In this document: positions 61,814-64,000 of the stretch, piece by piece
Layout: each line of letters starts with the position of its first letter
Position numbering within the stretch: the first letter of the stretch is position 1
DNA from: Treponema sp. OMZ 790
GTDB taxonomy: Bacteria; Spirochaetota; Spirochaetia; Treponematales; Treponemataceae
Assembly (NCBI RefSeq): GCF_024181285.1
Contig: NZ_CP051201.1
Coordinates: 2,108,001 to 2,172,000 of the forward strand
Length of the DNA stretch: 64,000 nucleotides
Reading direction: 5' to 3'
The notes under the pieces: generated by a model
What the model was told of the DNA's origin: nothing
Database searches by the model: none
What the model saw: only the letters and a program-made list of their open reading frames with translations
Position numbers and translations under genes: made by a program

Positions 61814-61824
61814 TGGAGGTAAAT

Positions 61825-62055
61825 ATGTCAAAAAAACTTACCTTAAGTATTGATAATGAATTGATAGATTTTGCCCATCTTTACTCCCAAAAAAGCAGGA
61901 TATCCATTTCAAGATTATTTGAACAATATCTTATCAGTTTAAAAAACACCGATGATCGGTGCATGAGCCGACACAAACTAAATCCAAAAACGGCAGCCTT
62001 GTATGGTATCTTTGAAAAACAACCAATACCGGATAAAATAATATTGACTATATAA
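61825..62055 (+). CDS. Antitoxin of a VapBC-type module (DUF6364-like), C-terminus altered
   Basis: A 76-residue protein starting KKLTLSIDNELIDFAHLYSQ, a ribbon-helix-helix-type antitoxin N-terminus, then the linker NPKTAALYGIFEKQPIPDK. GGAGG precedes the ATG at 61825. Right after that linker the sequence runs into the C-terminal end of a PIN toxin in another frame, so the last few antitoxin residues (IILTI) are probably not original. DNA binding should survive; the toxin-binding tail may be damaged. Confidence 0.7.
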   Translation: MSKKLTLSIDNELIDFAHLYSQKSRISISRLFEQYLISLKNTDDRCMSRHKLNPKTAALYGIFEKQPIPDKIILTI

Positions 62056-62132
62056 TTTCAAGAAATTTAGCCGATTTTAAACCGGCAAGAGTTGAAGCTT
62101 GTACACCGGAACAGTTTCTTCGCTATAAATAA
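62046..62132 (+). pseudogene. C-terminal remnant of a PIN-domain toxin (VapC)
   Basis: In the frame +1 to the antitoxin, DYIISRNLADFKPARVEACT and PEQFLRYK end at a TAA (62132). This matches the conserved end of PIN toxins (D-Y-I-x-T/S-R-N-x-x-D-F then P-E-x-F-L). About 100 residues of the toxin are missing, so a deletion joined the antitoxin to the last 28 codons of the toxin. Confidence 0.65.
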
Positions 62133-62133
62133 C

Positions 62134-62775
62134 CTAAAATCTTATATTCAATGCAAGGCCCATTCCTTTAGGGCTTATTATCGGCATAGGAGTAAACGAT
62201 ACCTTGTCGGTTTTTTTTATCAAAACCGAATTCAATGTTTTATTGTAATTTATTACATATAAGCTTGCTGTAAAATCTGACGCGATACGGTTTACTAACA
62301 TAACAATGCCTGCCGTAATATAGATAGAATACGCAATAGTTAATTTTTCCCATCTGATATTAAAATTTTCTCTTGTATATGTAGATACATCAAATATGAT
62401 TTCCAAATTATAAATAAGAGCTGAAAACGCCGTGATGGTTGCTATCATATCAATCCCCATATGTATACCGCCTCCAACCATATCTCCGCAAGCAAAATTC
62501 CCGCTGCCGAAGCCGATAAAACCATTCAATAAAAGAGGTATCACCAAATCTTTTTGATGTTTCCTTTGAAGCAACAAAATTTGATCGTTGTTTAATTTTT
62601 GAGAATATTCAAAAATCAAATCTTTATTTTTAAAAAGACTTTTATTGATAAGCTGATCGACAGTTAAATAATAAGAAAAACTTTCATCATTTTCTTTGGT
62701 TTCTTTAATTTTCTCTTCAGAATACAAAGATATACCTGCAATCAAAATTAATATAAACATAAACAATTTTTTCAT
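62134..62775 (-). CDS. P13-like spirochaete membrane protein
   Basis: A 213-residue exported protein with a signal peptide (KKLFMFILILIAGISLYSEE) and three or four hydrophobic helices. NGFIGFGSGNFACGDMVGGG, then HMGIDMIATITAFSALIY, resemble the P13 family known as a Borrelia outer-membrane porin and present in treponemes. The start is the ATG at 62775 with GGAGG upstream; the longer frame to 62793 adds six residues. Its stop is one base from the toxin remnant's stop on the other strand. Porin function is inferred only. Confidence 0.65.
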   Translation of the reverse strand: MKKLFMFILILIAGISLYSEEKIKETKENDESFSYYLTVDQLINKSLFKNKDLIFEYSQKLNNDQILLLQRKHQKDLVIPLLLNGFIGFGSGNFACGDMVGGGIHMGIDMIATITAFSALIYNLEIIFDVSTYTRENFNIRWEKLTIAYSIYITAGIVMLVNRIASDFTASLYVINYNKTLNSVLIKKTDKVSFTPMPIISPKGMGLALNIRF

Positions 62776-62897
62776 CACACTACCTCCAACCATACTAGAA
62801 TTCTAAACTGAGTTTAAAATTCTGTCAAGCCGAAAATATAGAAAAACTTTAATATGGTAAAATGAATCTGATTTTACTTAAGATTATTTAATAAATA

Positions 62898-63842
62898 TCA
62901 CACCCTTAAATCTACTGATAGAGGAGGTTCGCATTTTGACGGCTCCCCATAGCGGACAAAAACGGAGGCGGTTTCCGAATCGAAAAAGCCTGTTTCCGTT
63001 AAGCAGGAAGTAAAAAGTTTTTCCAAATCGGCTTTTTCTTTTTGAGAAAGCTCAGCGTTTTCACTCATAAATGAAAACTCTTTATCCTGCAAAGAAAAGA
63101 TCCAAGATTCACCTTCATCGGACGATTCTTTTTTAAAATTGCACCTAAGTACCAGAGACTTAAGTTCTTTTAAGCCTATATCCAACAAGAGGGCCAAGGA
63201 ACCTGCTGCCTTGGAAGAATCGAATTCTCTTTCAAAGGGAAGGATAATCCAATGGAGCCCCTCGCCTTTTAAATGGTTTATCATCTCCAAGACCTCATCG
63301 TCATTTTTATCTCTGCCGCCGCCGAAAATAGCTGCATAGATTTGCGAAAAAAGCTCATCGGAAAGTTCAAGTCCCTTGCTTTCGATGAGGGAGGCGGCAA
63401 AGGCTCCTCTTTCTTTTTCTTTTAAACTTGATTTAGCTGCTTTTTTTTGCAAAAAGTTAAAAATACGGTTTATCGATTTTTCGTCGAGACGAGTTTCAGT
63501 TGCGGTAAAAAAGGCGATAATATTTGAGATTAATTCGTTTTGAGGGAGACCCAGTTTAGAAAAGATGTCCTTTGAAGAAGAGGTCTCGCTTCCTTTTTCG
63601 GGGAGGAGGAAAATTCTTTCTCCCTCTATCAGCACCCGCATCTTTAAGCTGTCGCCTTCTTTGAGAGCACCTGAAACATTCCCCTCAAAAATATGGCCGT
63701 TAAAAAAAATACGGGCTGCTCCGTCCGTCTTTAAGCTTAAAATTTTGGCATTTACAATGTCGCCGTTTTTTAAGCTCATCGAAGCTGAGTCAGCCCGTCT
63801 TGAAGCGGTAAAAAAAAGTTTTGTACCGTCCGTATAAATCAC
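62898..63842 (-). CDS. Hypothetical protein downstream of rplS
   Basis: A 314-residue cytoplasmic-looking protein. The first 85 residues read like a small beta-barrel (MSLKNGDIVNAKILSLKTDG; EGERIFLLPEKG), followed by helices (NELISNIIAFFTATETRLDE) and a C-terminal alpha/beta part with GLHWIILPFERE and SWIFSLQDKEFSFMS. The overall plan is reminiscent of FliK hook-length control proteins, but this is weak. No good ribosome site precedes the GTG at 63842; ATG at 63779 is an alternative. It follows rplS after 36 bases, so co-transcription is likely. Confidence 0.62.
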   Translation of the reverse strand: MIYTDGTKLFFTASRRADSASMSLKNGDIVNAKILSLKTDGAARIFFNGHIFEGNVSGALKEGDSLKMRVLIEGERIFLLPEKGSETSSSKDIFSKLGLPQNELISNIIAFFTATETRLDEKSINRIFNFLQKKAAKSSLKEKERGAFAASLIESKGLELSDELFSQIYAAIFGGGRDKNDDEVLEMINHLKGEGLHWIILPFEREFDSSKAAGSLALLLDIGLKELKSLVLRCNFKKESSDEGESWIFSLQDKEFSFMSENAELSQKEKADLEKLFTSCLTETGFFDSETASVFVRYGEPSKCEPPLSVDLRV

Positions 63843-63878
63843 GAAGTTTTTCGCCGATTTAAAATTTTAAACTCAAAA

Positions 63879-64000
63879 CTATGAGTTCTTTTTGGTGATA
63901 AGGGTCTTAATCTTAGCGGCCTTACCTACCTTGTCTCTGATATAGTAAAGCTTGGCTCGGCGTACCTTTCCGGGGCGTACCACTTCAACCTTGGCAATTC
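63879..64000 (-). CDS. rplS: Ribosomal protein L19, C-terminal part
   Basis: The last 40 codons of L19 are visible on the minus strand ([20 protein letters not shown], then [17 protein letters not shown] and TAG at 63881-63879). The gene runs off the right edge. L19 sits at the 30S-50S interface. In spirochaetes it normally ends a ribosomal/tRNA-methylation operon (rpsP-rimM-trmD-rplS), which would lie beyond the window. Confidence 0.93.
   Translation of the reverse strand, partial: IAKVEVVRPGKVRRAKLYYIRDKVGKAAKIKTLITKKNS

Noticed and set aside
1..64000. tRNA, rRNA, insertion sequences, prophage
   Set aside because: No cloverleaf-like segment, rRNA-like sequence, transposase DDE frame, or phage structural gene was seen; the Rpn-like remnant is a nuclease family, not part of an IS here.

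Overview
The window looks like a chromosomal segment of an oral or gut Treponema close to T. denticola. It is AT-rich and contains spirochaete-type genes: a P13-like membrane protein, Trep_Strep-type ECF S components, LRR and FGE-domain lipoproteins with Cys-Pro-Asn after the lipobox, and a CHASE2-adenylate cyclase. No rRNA, tRNA, IS element or CRISPR array was found. Assignments come from reading motifs only; no database was searched.

Layout. 1-2.3 kb: a broken FGE-domain lipoprotein and a broken DUF4469-type DNA-binding gene, separated by 23-bp tandem repeats. 2.7-18.8 kb: ordinary genes (acyl-CoA synthetase, NlpC/P60 lipoprotein, TraB-like protein, RlmL-like methyltransferase, sigma factor, groES, secreted proteins, trypsin-like protease, acetate kinase, cyclase, MATE and YitT proteins). 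18.8-23.2 kb: an Rpn/PDDEXK pseudogene with a duplicated 3' end, a 653-residue LRR lipoprotein, and many palindromes whose loops contain GGA. 23.2-30.1 kb: Met-rich lipoprotein, ornithine carbamoyltransferase, phnC-E-E transporter, pepT and an AraC regulator.

30.1-57.2 kb is accessory and rich in defence genes. A minus-strand operon holds a one-chain restriction-modification-specificity enzyme, a GapS4a/GapS4b-like pair and an NdpA-like nucleoid protein. A 1470-residue STAND NTPase with an N-terminal nuclease-like region stands alone. A complete four-gene type II CBASS operon (patatin phospholipase, CD-NTase, E1/E2 Cap2, JAMM Cap3) follows. Between them lies an AraC-headed transport region: two ECF modules (one with a frameshifted ATPase) and a two-gene ABC exporter. 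A nearly identical 27-bp site lies upstream of the exporter and upstream of the intact ECF operon.

57.3-64 kb: a DUF4160 pair, a broken SanA-like gene, a UvrD/PcrA helicase, conserved hypotheticals, an antitoxin fused by deletion to a PIN-toxin remnant, a P13-like protein and the 3' end of rplS.

The most unusual signal is the set of perfect palindromes with unrelated stems but a shared GGA loop. Several match the ACANGGANGU ligand consensus of the RNA-binding regulator CsrA. They occur in an array at 20.1-22.7 kb, in the leaders of two lipoprotein genes and after the STAND gene.
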